Shown: piece after piece, positions 8,673-16,086 of the stretch
Numbering within the stretch: the stretch's first letter is position 1
How the letters are laid out: each line of letters begins with the position of its first letter
From: CAJPQU01 sp052170475
Lineage (GTDB): Bacteria; Bacillota; Negativicutes; Selenomonadales; Selenomonadaceae
Length of the DNA: 64,000 nt
Direction of reading: 5' to 3'
NCBI GenBank assembly: GCA_052170475.1
Contig: JBQNAL010000009.1
Span: forward strand, 5,862-69,861
Notes under the pieces: model-generated
Databases searched by the model: none
What the model was told of the DNA's origin: nothing
Seen by the model: only the letters and a program-made list of their open reading frames with translations
Program-made: the position numbers and the translations under genes

Positions 8673-9488
8673 ATGGCGTTTTCTTTGCGGTCGATGGGAC
8701 AAAACCTGTGGGTGGGTCAGTTTTCCCTCTTTTCGTCGGATCGTGTCGTCCACGGCGTATCCACCCGCTTCGGCGGTGTCAGTGCGCCGCCTTATGATTC
8801 CCTTAACATGGCGCTTCATGTGGGGGATGATCCGAAGGCGGTGGCAGAAAATCGGCGACGCTTTCTCCGTTCCTTAGGGCTTTCGGCTGCGCGGATGGCC
8901 ACGCCGAAGCAGGTGCATGGGGAGCGGATCGTCTGTGTGACGGAGAAAGAGGCGGGACGGGGCAGTGAGGACTATGGGACGGCGATTGCGCAAACCGACG
9001 CCCTGATGACGAATGTTGCTGGATTGCCCCTGTTCCTTTGCTACGCCGACTGTGTGCCGGTGCTGTTTTTCGATCCTGTGCGGCGGGCAGTGGCTATCGC
9101 CCATGCGGGATGGAAGGGGACACTTCGGGAGATTGCCCCGAAAACACTGCGCGCGATGAGCGCGGCGTTTGGTACGGAGCCGAAGGATTGTCTTGCGGCC
9201 ATCGCTCCGGCGATTGGCGCTGCGTCCTATCCCGTGGGCGATGAGGTGGCGGCGCAGTTTGCGGGAGCGTTTCCCGCATGGGCGAAGGAGATTTTGCGTT
9301 CAGCAGACGACGGCACACACCTTGACCTTTGGGCGGCGAATCGGCTTCAGTTGGAAGCGGCGGGCATCTTGAAGGAACATCTGGATGCGGCGGACGTTTG
9401 TACCGTTGCCAATCGAGCGCTTTTCTTCTCCTATCGGGGCGACGGTGAGAGGACGGGGCGCATCGCGGCGGTCATCGCATTGCACTAA
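8673..9488 (+). CDS. pgeF: peptidoglycan editing factor PgeF (YfiH/laccase-domain family)
   Basis: A 271-residue member of the multicopper-polyphenol-oxidase-fold family. E. coli members correct misincorporated muropeptide amino acids, and others act on purine nucleosides. Conserved blocks are VHGVSTRFGGVS, QVHG, LCYADCVPVLFFDP (metal-binding Cys) and AIAHAGWKGT (metal-binding His). ATG 8673 follows GAGGAGG at 8661-8667; upstream in-frame starts lack such a site. It is followed by yggS, the ylmD-ylmE order of Bacillus. Confidence 0.92.
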   Translation: MAFSLRSMGQNLWVGQFSLFSSDRVVHGVSTRFGGVSAPPYDSLNMALHVGDDPKAVAENRRRFLRSLGLSAARMATPKQVHGERIVCVTEKEAGRGSEDYGTAIAQTDALMTNVAGLPLFLCYADCVPVLFFDPVRRAVAIAHAGWKGTLREIAPKTLRAMSAAFGTEPKDCLAAIAPAIGAASYPVGDEVAAQFAGAFPAWAKEILRSADDGTHLDLWAANRLQLEAAGILKEHLDAADVCTVANRALFFSYRGDGERTGRIAAVIALH

Positions 9489-9544
9489 CGGCTTGGGATT
9501 GGCGACGAGAAGGGGGCTATCCCGAGAATAAAGGAAGGATTGCT

Positions 9545-10237
9545 ATGATAGCGGAAAACTTGCGGCAAGTAAAATCGACCATGGAAGCGGCTCAAAAACG
9601 GCGGGTGCGCATCGCGCAGGAGGCTGTGGTGGAGCTCGTTGCCGTAACGAAAAACCACGATGTGTGCGCCATGAGGGAAGCCATCGACGCCGGGGTCACT
9701 GTGGTAGGGGAAAATCGTGTGCAGGAAGCGGTGGAAAAACATGCGGTGTTGGAGCGGGACGTCCGCTGGCACCTCATTGGTCACTTGCAGACGAATAAGG
9801 TGAAACAGGCCGTGAAGCTCTTTGACCTCATCCATTCCGTGGATAGCGAACATTTGCTGTTGGCGGTGGAAAGCGCGGCGGGAAAGATGCATAAAGTGCA
9901 GGATATTCTTCTCCAAGTCAATTTGGCACGGGAGGAAAGTAAATTTGGCATCCATAAGGAAGACCTTCCGTTCCTGCTGCAAAAAGCGGACAGTCTCCCT
10001 CACGTTCATCTGTGTGGATTGATGTGTATAGCGCCTCACTATGAGGAGGTGGAACAGTGTCGCCCGCTCTTTCGGGAGATGTATGAGATTTTCTCGGAAC
10101 TTCAGGCGCTGCCGCTTGTGCGCTCGGAGATGCGCTGGCTCTCCATGGGGATGACGAATGACTATGTGATCGCCGTGGAGGAGGGAGCCAATCTGATTCG
10201 GGTGGGGACAGGAATTTTCGGCGCGCGGCAGTATTGA
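9545..10237 (+). CDS. YggS/YlmE-family pyridoxal-phosphate homeostasis protein
   Basis: A 230-residue single-domain alanine-racemase-like fold protein that binds PLP and helps vitamin B6 and amino-acid balance without a known catalytic activity. K36 in VAVTKNHD is the expected PLP lysine, and VVGENRVQEA, WHLIGHLQTNK, LLQVNLAREESKFG and MRWLSMGMTNDY are family blocks. ATG 9545 follows AAAGGAAGGA. In Bacillus the following genes would be sepF and yggT (ylmF, ylmG); they are not here. Confidence 0.94.
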   Translation: MIAENLRQVKSTMEAAQKRRVRIAQEAVVELVAVTKNHDVCAMREAIDAGVTVVGENRVQEAVEKHAVLERDVRWHLIGHLQTNKVKQAVKLFDLIHSVDSEHLLLAVESAAGKMHKVQDILLQVNLAREESKFGIHKEDLPFLLQKADSLPHVHLCGLMCIAPHYEEVEQCRPLFREMYEIFSELQALPLVRSEMRWLSMGMTNDYVIAVEEGANLIRVGTGIFGARQY

Positions 10238-10335
10238 CACGGGGCGGGGTGAGGACGCATGGGAAACGTGAGACGGATGATAGTCGGTACGGGAGATTTT
10301 TCTGGCTGCGAGGATAGGAAGAAGGGGAGGCCGGC

Positions 10336-10626
10336 ATGAGACGGCGGCGGAAGGCGGAACGTAAAGCGGAACGCGCGGAAGAATTGCGGATGCGGCGGGC
10401 GCAACAGGAGGTGCCTTTTCCGACTGTTTCCTTCTGGCGACTCCTAAAAGCAGCGGCGAAGCCGGTGGATGGCATCATCCTGCTTGTCGCTGTGGTGTAT
10501 CTGGCAGCGCTTCTCGATTTTTCAGCGATGACGCTATCCGATATTTTCTATTTGACGGCCATCATCATGTGGTCGGGTTCCTTTATCGTGCGGCTGTACC
10601 TTTTGTCGAAGCGCGGCGCGTGGTGA
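10336..10626 (+). CDS. small membrane protein of unknown function
   Basis: A 96-residue protein I do not recognise. The first 30 residues are extremely rich in Arg, Lys and Glu. They are followed by two predicted hydrophobic segments (about 47-63 and 71-89) separated by a short polar turn, and a basic C-terminus. This suggests a two-pass inner membrane protein with both ends in the cytoplasm. ATG 10336 follows GGGGAGG. The start overlaps the stop of a possible 26-codon ORF (10259-10339). It sits where sepF/yggT would be in the ylm cluster, but I see no similarity to either. Confidence 0.65.
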   Translation: MRRRRKAERKAERAEELRMRRAQQEVPFPTVSFWRLLKAAAKPVDGIILLVAVVYLAALLDFSAMTLSDIFYLTAIIMWSGSFIVRLYLLSKRGAW

Positions 10627-10697
10627 GAGCGAGGCTATGATAGCGCGTCGCATGTCGACGATCGCCGATGAGGCGTTTTGCGGTGGGGGCATTTTTT

Positions 10698-11321
10698 ATG
10701 ATGAAATTGTTTTTAATCCGGCATGGGCAGACGGACTGGAATCGCTTGGGAAAATATCAAGGACAGGCGGATGTGCCGCTGTCGAAGGAAGGATTGCGGC
10801 AGGCGGAGCAGTTGGCGCAGCATTTTCCCGCCGATGCGTTAGACATCATATACACCAGTGATTTACAGCGCGCTTTGATGACGGCGGAGCGTTTAGCGGA
10901 GCGATTTTCCGCGCCGGTGAAGGCGGATAAAGCCTTGAGGGAACTGAATTTTGGCGATTGGGAGGGATTGACCTATCAGGAGATCGCCGCCAAATGGCCG
11001 CAGGAAGTAGCTCATCTTTTTGGTGCGCCGGAGAAGCTGAACATTCCAGGAGGAGAAACTTTCCTCGCGCTTCAGCAGCGTGCCATGGCGAAAATACACG
11101 AAATTCGTGCCGAAAACGAAGGGAAAACCGTGGCGGTCGTGGCGCATGGCGCCATTATCAAAGCGATTTTGACGGGGCTTTTACACATGCCAATCCATTA
11201 CGTTTGGACATTGCGACAAGACAATACGGCGGTGAATATCCTTCGATTTGATGAAGATTTTATGTCGGTAGAGCTTCTCAACGGATCCGCGCACCTTGAC
11301 CGCCCGTCGTTAGGACTATGA
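10698..11321 (+). CDS. histidine phosphatase family protein (CobC/phosphoglycerate-mutase type)
   Basis: A protein of about 207 residues in histidine phosphatase branch 1. The phospho-accepting RHG motif is LIRHGQTDWN near the N-terminus, the second catalytic block is LRELNFGDWEGLTY, and the second His lies in VAVVAHGAII. The pattern PLSKEGLRQAEQLA and YTSDLQRALMTAE resembles alpha-ribazole phosphatase (CobC), but phosphatases of this family act on many small phosphoesters and no cobalamin genes are nearby. ATG 10698 and 10701 are equivalent choices behind GGTGGGGG; 10668 is in frame without a ribosome site. Confidence 0.88.
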   Translation: MMKLFLIRHGQTDWNRLGKYQGQADVPLSKEGLRQAEQLAQHFPADALDIIYTSDLQRALMTAERLAERFSAPVKADKALRELNFGDWEGLTYQEIAAKWPQEVAHLFGAPEKLNIPGGETFLALQQRAMAKIHEIRAENEGKTVAVVAHGAIIKAILTGLLHMPIHYVWTLRQDNTAVNILRFDEDFMSVELLNGSAHLDRPSLGL

Positions 11322-11363
11322 GGATGTGCTGTCATGGGATGGATGGAATGATATAGGGTTGGG

Positions 11364-12215
11364 GTGGAAATTTTGGACTTAACGTTGCTTGAATTATGCA
11401 AGACCGTCATTTTAGGGATCGTAGAAGGGCTGACGGAGTGGCTGCCCATCAGCAGCACGGGGCACATGATCTTGGTGGATGAGTTCATCACGCTCGACGT
11501 TTCTAAGGCGTTCATGGACATGTTTTTGGTGGTCATTCAACTGGGTGCCATTTTAGCGGTCGTCGTGCTGCATTTTGAGCGTTTGAATCCGTTTTCCGCA
11601 TGGAAGAGCCGACAGGAGAAGCGGCAGACGTTTGCGCTTTGGAAGAAAGTGATGTTGGCCTCGATGCCTGCCGCTGTGGTTGGGCTTTTGGCGAACAAGT
11701 ACATGGAAGCGCATTTCATGAATGCGCCGGTAGTCGCCTTTACGCTCATCCTCTACGGGATTCTGTTCATCCTTGTGGAGAAGTACAATGCCAAGCGTAC
11801 GCCTCGCGTGACGGATTTAGTGAAGTTGGATTACCGCACGGCGCTCATCATCGGCGTATTCCAAGTGTTAGCCTTGGTGCCAGGGACGTCGCGTTCGGGC
11901 GCTACGATTTTAGGGGGGATCCTATTTGGCGCGTCTCGGCTCGTGGCGACGGAGTTTACCTTTTTCTTGGCGATTCCCGTGATGTTTGGCGCCAGTTTGC
12001 TGAAAATGGTAAAATTCGGCTGGTATTATTCGGGGGCGGAAGTTGCGATCCTCGTGGTCGGGCTGGGGACGGCGTTTATCGTCTCGATCCTCTCCATTAA
12101 ATTTTTACTCCAATACATTAAGGCCAACGACTTTAAGGCCTTTGGCTGGTATCGGATCGCCTTGGGGGCGCTGGTCTTGGCCTATCTCTTTTTCGTCGGG
12201 GATCCGACGCAGTGA
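11364..12215 (+). CDS. uppP: undecaprenyl-diphosphatase (bacitracin resistance, UppP/BacA)
   Basis: A 283-residue polytopic membrane enzyme that removes a phosphate from undecaprenyl pyrophosphate to recycle the lipid carrier of cell-wall synthesis. Signature blocks are GIVEGLTEWLPISSTGHMIL near the N-terminus (catalytic Glu and Ser) and LVPGTSRSGATI in the middle. Seven or eight hydrophobic segments are visible. GTG 11364 follows AGGG. It lies between the histidine phosphatase and pth genes. Confidence 0.95.
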   Translation: MEILDLTLLELCKTVILGIVEGLTEWLPISSTGHMILVDEFITLDVSKAFMDMFLVVIQLGAILAVVVLHFERLNPFSAWKSRQEKRQTFALWKKVMLASMPAAVVGLLANKYMEAHFMNAPVVAFTLILYGILFILVEKYNAKRTPRVTDLVKLDYRTALIIGVFQVLALVPGTSRSGATILGGILFGASRLVATEFTFFLAIPVMFGASLLKMVKFGWYYSGAEVAILVVGLGTAFIVSILSIKFLLQYIKANDFKAFGWYRIALGALVLAYLFFVGDPTQ

Positions 12216-12237
12216 GCTGGGAAGGGAGTGACAGAAC

Positions 12238-12864
12238 GTGAAACTCATTGCCGGCTTGGGCAATCCCGGGTCTGAATATGCGGCTACGAAACACAACGTG
12301 GGCTTTATGCTGGTGGACGCGCTGGCGAAAGAGACGGGGGCGGAAAATTGGAAGACGAAGCAGGACGCTTTGGTGGCGGAGACGCGGATCGGCGGGGAAA
12401 AGGTGCTGCTCGTGAAGCCCTTGACCTATATGAATGAAAGCGGACGCGCCATCGGAGCGCTTCTTTCATGGTATAAACTGCCGCCGCAAGATTTGATCGT
12501 CCTTCATGATGATATGGATATTCCCGTCGGGACGGTGCGCTTGCGCAAAAAAGGCAGCGCGGGGGGGCACAACGGGATGAAGTCTATCCTGTACCATGTG
12601 CAAGATGAGCATTTTCCGCGCGTACGCATCGGGATTGGCCGTCCGCCAGCGGGGTGGACGGTCATTCGCCATGTGCTGTCGCCTTTCTCTGAGGCAGATC
12701 GTCCTCGGATCGAGGAGGCGGTTCAAGGGCTTGTGCCGGCCGTGGTATGTATCGTGAAGGATGGAGTGGATTTGGCGATGAACCGATTCAACCCCGTCAA
12801 GAAAAAGAAAGCCTTGCCGCTGCCTGACGCTGCAGCGGAGGAGACGCACGGAGCGATTTCGTAG
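12238..12864 (+). CDS. pth: peptidyl-tRNA hydrolase
   Basis: A 208-residue enzyme that cleaves peptidyl-tRNA released from stalled ribosomes. It shows MKLIAGLGNPG at the start, the catalytic His in TKHNVGF, LVKPLTYMNESG, and LHDDMDIPVGTVRLRKKGSAGGHNG. GTG 12238 follows GGGAGTGAC. A short lysine-rich and acidic tail extends it slightly past the usual length of about 190. Confidence 0.96.
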   Translation: MKLIAGLGNPGSEYAATKHNVGFMLVDALAKETGAENWKTKQDALVAETRIGGEKVLLVKPLTYMNESGRAIGALLSWYKLPPQDLIVLHDDMDIPVGTVRLRKKGSAGGHNGMKSILYHVQDEHFPRVRIGIGRPPAGWTVIRHVLSPFSEADRPRIEEAVQGLVPAVVCIVKDGVDLAMNRFNPVKKKKALPLPDAAAEETHGAIS

Positions 12865-12893
12865 ACGTGTGGACAGAGAGAAGGAAAGAGCGG

Positions 12894-14147
12894 ATGGAAG
12901 AACGGGTTACCGCGCTCTATGCGGCCTCTTCTGGGGAATTTTACGACGCTCCGGGCTTTGGGGCATTAGGTCGAAGCGGAGATGATTGGAGAGATCTCAC
13001 CCCGAACGATCTCGTGCCGCTTCCCGAAGGGGCGGATTTAATGTTCCTGCCCCAGCGGCGGGCGGTTGGCCGGGATCGCGCGGGAAGAGCCGTTCCCCTG
13101 CCGGGGAGCGCGGTGTCGGCCATCTTGCCGGCGGGGTACACGCGCCTCTATCTTCCCGCTTTTCAGCGGGAGAAAAAAGCAGCCGCTTTGCCCCTCTATG
13201 GGTACACGGCGGTGGCGCTCTATCGGGATCGACTTTATGCGGCGGCGATTCGTACCGATGAGAATGATTTGTGGAATCCCAAATACTATAATACGCATGC
13301 GCTGAAAAGGTGTGTCCGCGAAACGATGGCGGCTTTGCCAAACAATCGTCTGGTCGATCATTTGGCTCACTGTGCGCTGACGTACCATTGCTGCACGGCG
13401 CAAAATTTGTTTTACCATCGTTGGGAAGCGGGGATTCCGGCTTCGCCCGCTTGTAATGCGAACTGTTTGGGGTGCATTTCCCTGCAGCCCGCAGAGTGCT
13501 GTCCGTCCCCCCAAGAGCGAATCAAATTTGCCCCTACGGCAGAGGAGATGGCCGCCATTGGGACGTATCATTTGTCTACTGCCCCAAAAGCGATCGTGAG
13601 CTTTGGGCAGGGGTGCGAGGGGGAACCGTCGCTCGCGGCGGAGACGATTGCGGAAAGTATCCGTCGTATGCGTGCCAAAACGACAGCGGGACAGATCAAT
13701 ATGAACTCCAACGCCGGCTATACGGCGGGGATCAAAAAGATCGTCGATGCCGGGCTGGATTCCTTGCGGGTGAGCATGATCAGCGCCGACAGCGCCAATT
13801 ACGCATCGTACTATCGCGCACAGTATGCTTTGGAGGAGGTGAAGGCTTCCATCCGTTACGCGCTGGAAAATAAGGTATACGTCTCCCTCAATCTTTTGTA
13901 TTTTCCCGGCTTCAATGATCGGATGGACGAAGCGGCTGCTTGGCGCTCTTTTTTGCGGGAGCTTCCTGTGCAGATGATTCAGGTTCGCAATTTGAATTTG
14001 GATCCTGATGTTTTTTGGGGGATTGTTTCTCGTTCGGCGGAACCATCTTTGGGGATGAAGCGATTTCTTCGCTTCCTGCAGGAGACCGATCCCCGTTTGG
14101 TGCTCGGCAGTTTCAGCCATTATCGGGGAAATAATATTTTAGAATAA
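12894..14147 (+). CDS. radical SAM protein with long N-terminal domain, function unknown
   Basis: A 417-residue protein. The cluster motif C187-x3-C191-x2-C194 (PACNANCLGC) lies unusually far into the protein, after a Pro/Arg-rich N-terminal region of about 185 residues with no motif I know. After it come VSFGQGCEGEPSLA, INMNSNAGYT, and DSLRVSMISADSANYASYYR. These resemble SPASM-like or PFL-activase-like radical SAM barrels. Extra cysteines near the cluster (CALTYHCC, PAECCP) could bind more metal. ATG 12894 is chosen because AAGGAAAG lies at 12881-12888; GTG 12867 is in frame. It follows pth by 29 bases, probably in one transcript. Confidence 0.75.
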   Translation: MEERVTALYAASSGEFYDAPGFGALGRSGDDWRDLTPNDLVPLPEGADLMFLPQRRAVGRDRAGRAVPLPGSAVSAILPAGYTRLYLPAFQREKKAAALPLYGYTAVALYRDRLYAAAIRTDENDLWNPKYYNTHALKRCVRETMAALPNNRLVDHLAHCALTYHCCTAQNLFYHRWEAGIPASPACNANCLGCISLQPAECCPSPQERIKFAPTAEEMAAIGTYHLSTAPKAIVSFGQGCEGEPSLAAETIAESIRRMRAKTTAGQINMNSNAGYTAGIKKIVDAGLDSLRVSMISADSANYASYYRAQYALEEVKASIRYALENKVYVSLNLLYFPGFNDRMDEAAAWRSFLRELPVQMIQVRNLNLDPDVFWGIVSRSAEPSLGMKRFLRFLQETDPRLVLGSFSHYRGNNILE

Positions 14148-14220
14148 AAAGGGATTTTCGGGTTGGAAGTGGAATACTGTTTCGAGGAAAATTATCACCA
14201 TGTTGAGAGGAGTATGGGGT

Positions 14221-15003
14221 ATGGACGAAAAGGATTGGGCGGAGTTTAAGCGGAAGTTGAAGAGTAAGACTGAAATAGATCTTGATTTATATAAAGAACC
14301 ACAAATGAAACGCCGCATTGGAAATTTGGTCACTCGCAGCAGCGCGAAGACATTCGTGGAATATTTCGATATGGTGGCAAAGGATAAGGATGAGTTTGCC
14401 GCTTTCATTGAGTACCTCACGATTAACGTTTCCGAGTTCTACCGCACGCCAGATAAATTCGCGAAATTGGAGACGGATGTCATCCCCGACCTCTTGAAGC
14501 GCGCGCCGAAGCTCAACATCTGGAGTGCGGGCTGTTCCATTGGGGCAGAGCCGTATTCCCTGTCCATGATCATGAAGGAGATGACGCCGGGGAAACGTCA
14601 TCGGATCTTGGCGACGGATTTGGACATTGAGATATTGGCAAAGGCGAAAAAAGGCATCTACCTGGAAAATGAGATCAAGAGCCTTTCCGCGGAGCGGCGG
14701 CAGAAGTATTTCGATAAGGTCGGAGACGACAAGTACGCCGTCAAAGAGGACATCAAGAGCTGCATCGAGTTTAAGCGTCATAACCTCCTCAAAGATCCCT
14801 TTGAGAAGGATTTTGATTTGATTTTGTGCCGCAACGTGGTCATTTACTTTACCGAAGAAGCGAAGGATCAGCTCTACACGCGCTTTTTCGAGGCGCTTAA
14901 GCCGGGCGGCATTTTGTTCGTGGGGGCGACGGAAGCGATTTTGAATTTCCGCAAAATGGGGTATACCAGCTATCAGCCCTTTTTCTATCAACGGCCTTTC
15001 TGA
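14221..15003 (+). CDS. cheR: CheR-type chemoreceptor glutamate methyltransferase
   Basis: A 260-residue SAM-dependent methyltransferase. The N-terminal CheR_N helical domain (about 1-75) contains IDLDLYKEPQMKRRI. The catalytic domain shows NVSEFYRTPDKF, IWSAGCSIGAEPYSLSM (SAM site), ILATDLDIEIL and FDLILCRNVVIYF. CheR methylates glutamates of chemoreceptors for adaptation. I chose ATG 14221 (MDEKDWAEFKRKL) behind AGAGGA; ATG 14200 is in frame. No other chemotaxis gene lies nearby, so it is an orphan locus in this window. Confidence 0.93.
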   Translation: MDEKDWAEFKRKLKSKTEIDLDLYKEPQMKRRIGNLVTRSSAKTFVEYFDMVAKDKDEFAAFIEYLTINVSEFYRTPDKFAKLETDVIPDLLKRAPKLNIWSAGCSIGAEPYSLSMIMKEMTPGKRHRILATDLDIEILAKAKKGIYLENEIKSLSAERRQKYFDKVGDDKYAVKEDIKSCIEFKRHNLLKDPFEKDFDLILCRNVVIYFTEEAKDQLYTRFFEALKPGGILFVGATEAILNFRKMGYTSYQPFFYQRPF

Positions 15004-15069
15004 TGAGCCGACGGAGTCGTCGTTGTCTTCTGCGGCTCCCATAGGTTCCTGATAAGGCGGTGGTCGGTG

Positions 15070-16041
15070 ATGTACGCAAACCCATCCATGGAACAGATCG
15101 CCCCCGAGGCGCTTCGCGCCGTTCAGTTGACGCGATTGAAGAAAGTGCTCTCTTGGGCGCGAGAGAAAAGCCCTTTTTATCAAAACAAATTCCGCGCGTG
15201 CCATGTCGAGGAGATCGAGATCGCTTCCTTGGAGGAGATCGAGCGGCTTCCCTTTACCACGTTGGAGGAATTGCAGCAGCTCCCCGCCGCCGATTTTTTG
15301 ACGTTGCCTTACAGCAGTCTCGTTCGGATCAGCTTGTGGGAGCATCCCCATCATATGATCCGCATGTATACGGCAGGCGATGTGGCGGTGCATGTGGAGA
15401 TGATGGCGCGTGTCCTGACAGCGGCCGGCGTTCATCGCGCTTCGGTGGTCGGGATTTTGGGCGACATGGCGGACAGCGGTCTTATGGATGCGCAATATGC
15501 CTTGGAACTTTTGGGCGCGGCCGCCATTCCCCTCAGCACGGAATACGAACGGGTGATCCGCTTGCTGGACGAGGTGGGGATCGATACGATCATCGGCTCG
15601 TCGCGGCGGGTTCTTCGCTTGCTCGTGCAGGCACAGGCGGCGGGGCGGGACATCGCGGAGTATCCGGTGGGAAAGATCCTGTGTTTGAGTGAGACGCTCA
15701 ATACACCGCTCAAGAACCACATCGAAAAACGGACGAATACGCGGGTCTACAATCTTTTTTCCTCGGCGGAATTCGGTTGTTTTGGGATGCTGTATCCTTG
15801 CAGTGCCCACGCTGGTCAGCATTTGCAGGAGGATTATTTCTATCCGGAAATTGTGGCCTTTGGTGGGAACGAAGTGGTTCGGGAGCCGGGGCGGATGGGG
15901 GAACTGGTGGTGACGACCTTGGCGGCGGAAGCCATGCCGATCATTCGCGGCCGCACAGGACAGACCGTCATGCGGGAAGTTGAGCCATGTCCCTGCGGAC
16001 GCACACTATTACGATTGACAACGCCATTAGGATCCATCTAA
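15070..16041 (+). CDS. reduced phenylacetate-CoA-ligase-like protein (adenylate-forming superfamily)
   Basis: A 323-residue protein whose fold-level pattern resembles PaaK and coenzyme F390 synthetases. Similar elements are LKKVLSWAREKSPFYQNKF at the N-terminus, the mid-region VYNLFSSAEFG, GELVVTTL, and CPCGRTLLRL at the end. Two things are missing. The Ser/Thr/Gly-rich ATP loop expected after about residue 85 is replaced by EHPHHMIRMYTAGD. The C-terminal lid domain (about 100 residues) is absent; the protein stops at the hinge. It is therefore probably not an ordinary acyl-CoA ligase. ATG 15070 follows AAGGCGG at 15054-15060; GTG 15067 is also possible. Confidence 0.7.
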   Translation: MYANPSMEQIAPEALRAVQLTRLKKVLSWAREKSPFYQNKFRACHVEEIEIASLEEIERLPFTTLEELQQLPAADFLTLPYSSLVRISLWEHPHHMIRMYTAGDVAVHVEMMARVLTAAGVHRASVVGILGDMADSGLMDAQYALELLGAAAIPLSTEYERVIRLLDEVGIDTIIGSSRRVLRLLVQAQAAGRDIAEYPVGKILCLSETLNTPLKNHIEKRTNTRVYNLFSSAEFGCFGMLYPCSAHAGQHLQEDYFYPEIVAFGGNEVVREPGRMGELVVTTLAAEAMPIIRGRTGQTVMREVEPCPCGRTLLRLTTPLGSI

Positions 16042-16060
16042 TGGCTTGTTTTCTTTTATT
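16023..16060 (+). terminator. Rho-independent terminator overlapping the end of the PaaK-like gene
   Basis: GCCATTAG (16023-16030) pairs perfectly with CTAATGGC (16038-16045) around a 7-base loop, followed by TTGTTTTCTTTT. The stop codon TAA (16039-16041) lies inside the right arm. Confidence 0.7.
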
Positions 16061-16086
16061 GAACAGGAAAGGGCTGGACGGAAGAC

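Noticed and set aside
15001..15069. Possible terminator between cheR and the PaaK-like gene
   Set aside because: No stem with a T-run was found, so the two genes are treated as one transcript.
16015..16046. TTGACA (16015-16020) as a -35 box for ilvD
   Set aside because: No acceptable -10 box is found at 16-18 bases, and the region is the end of a coding sequence with a terminator hairpin.
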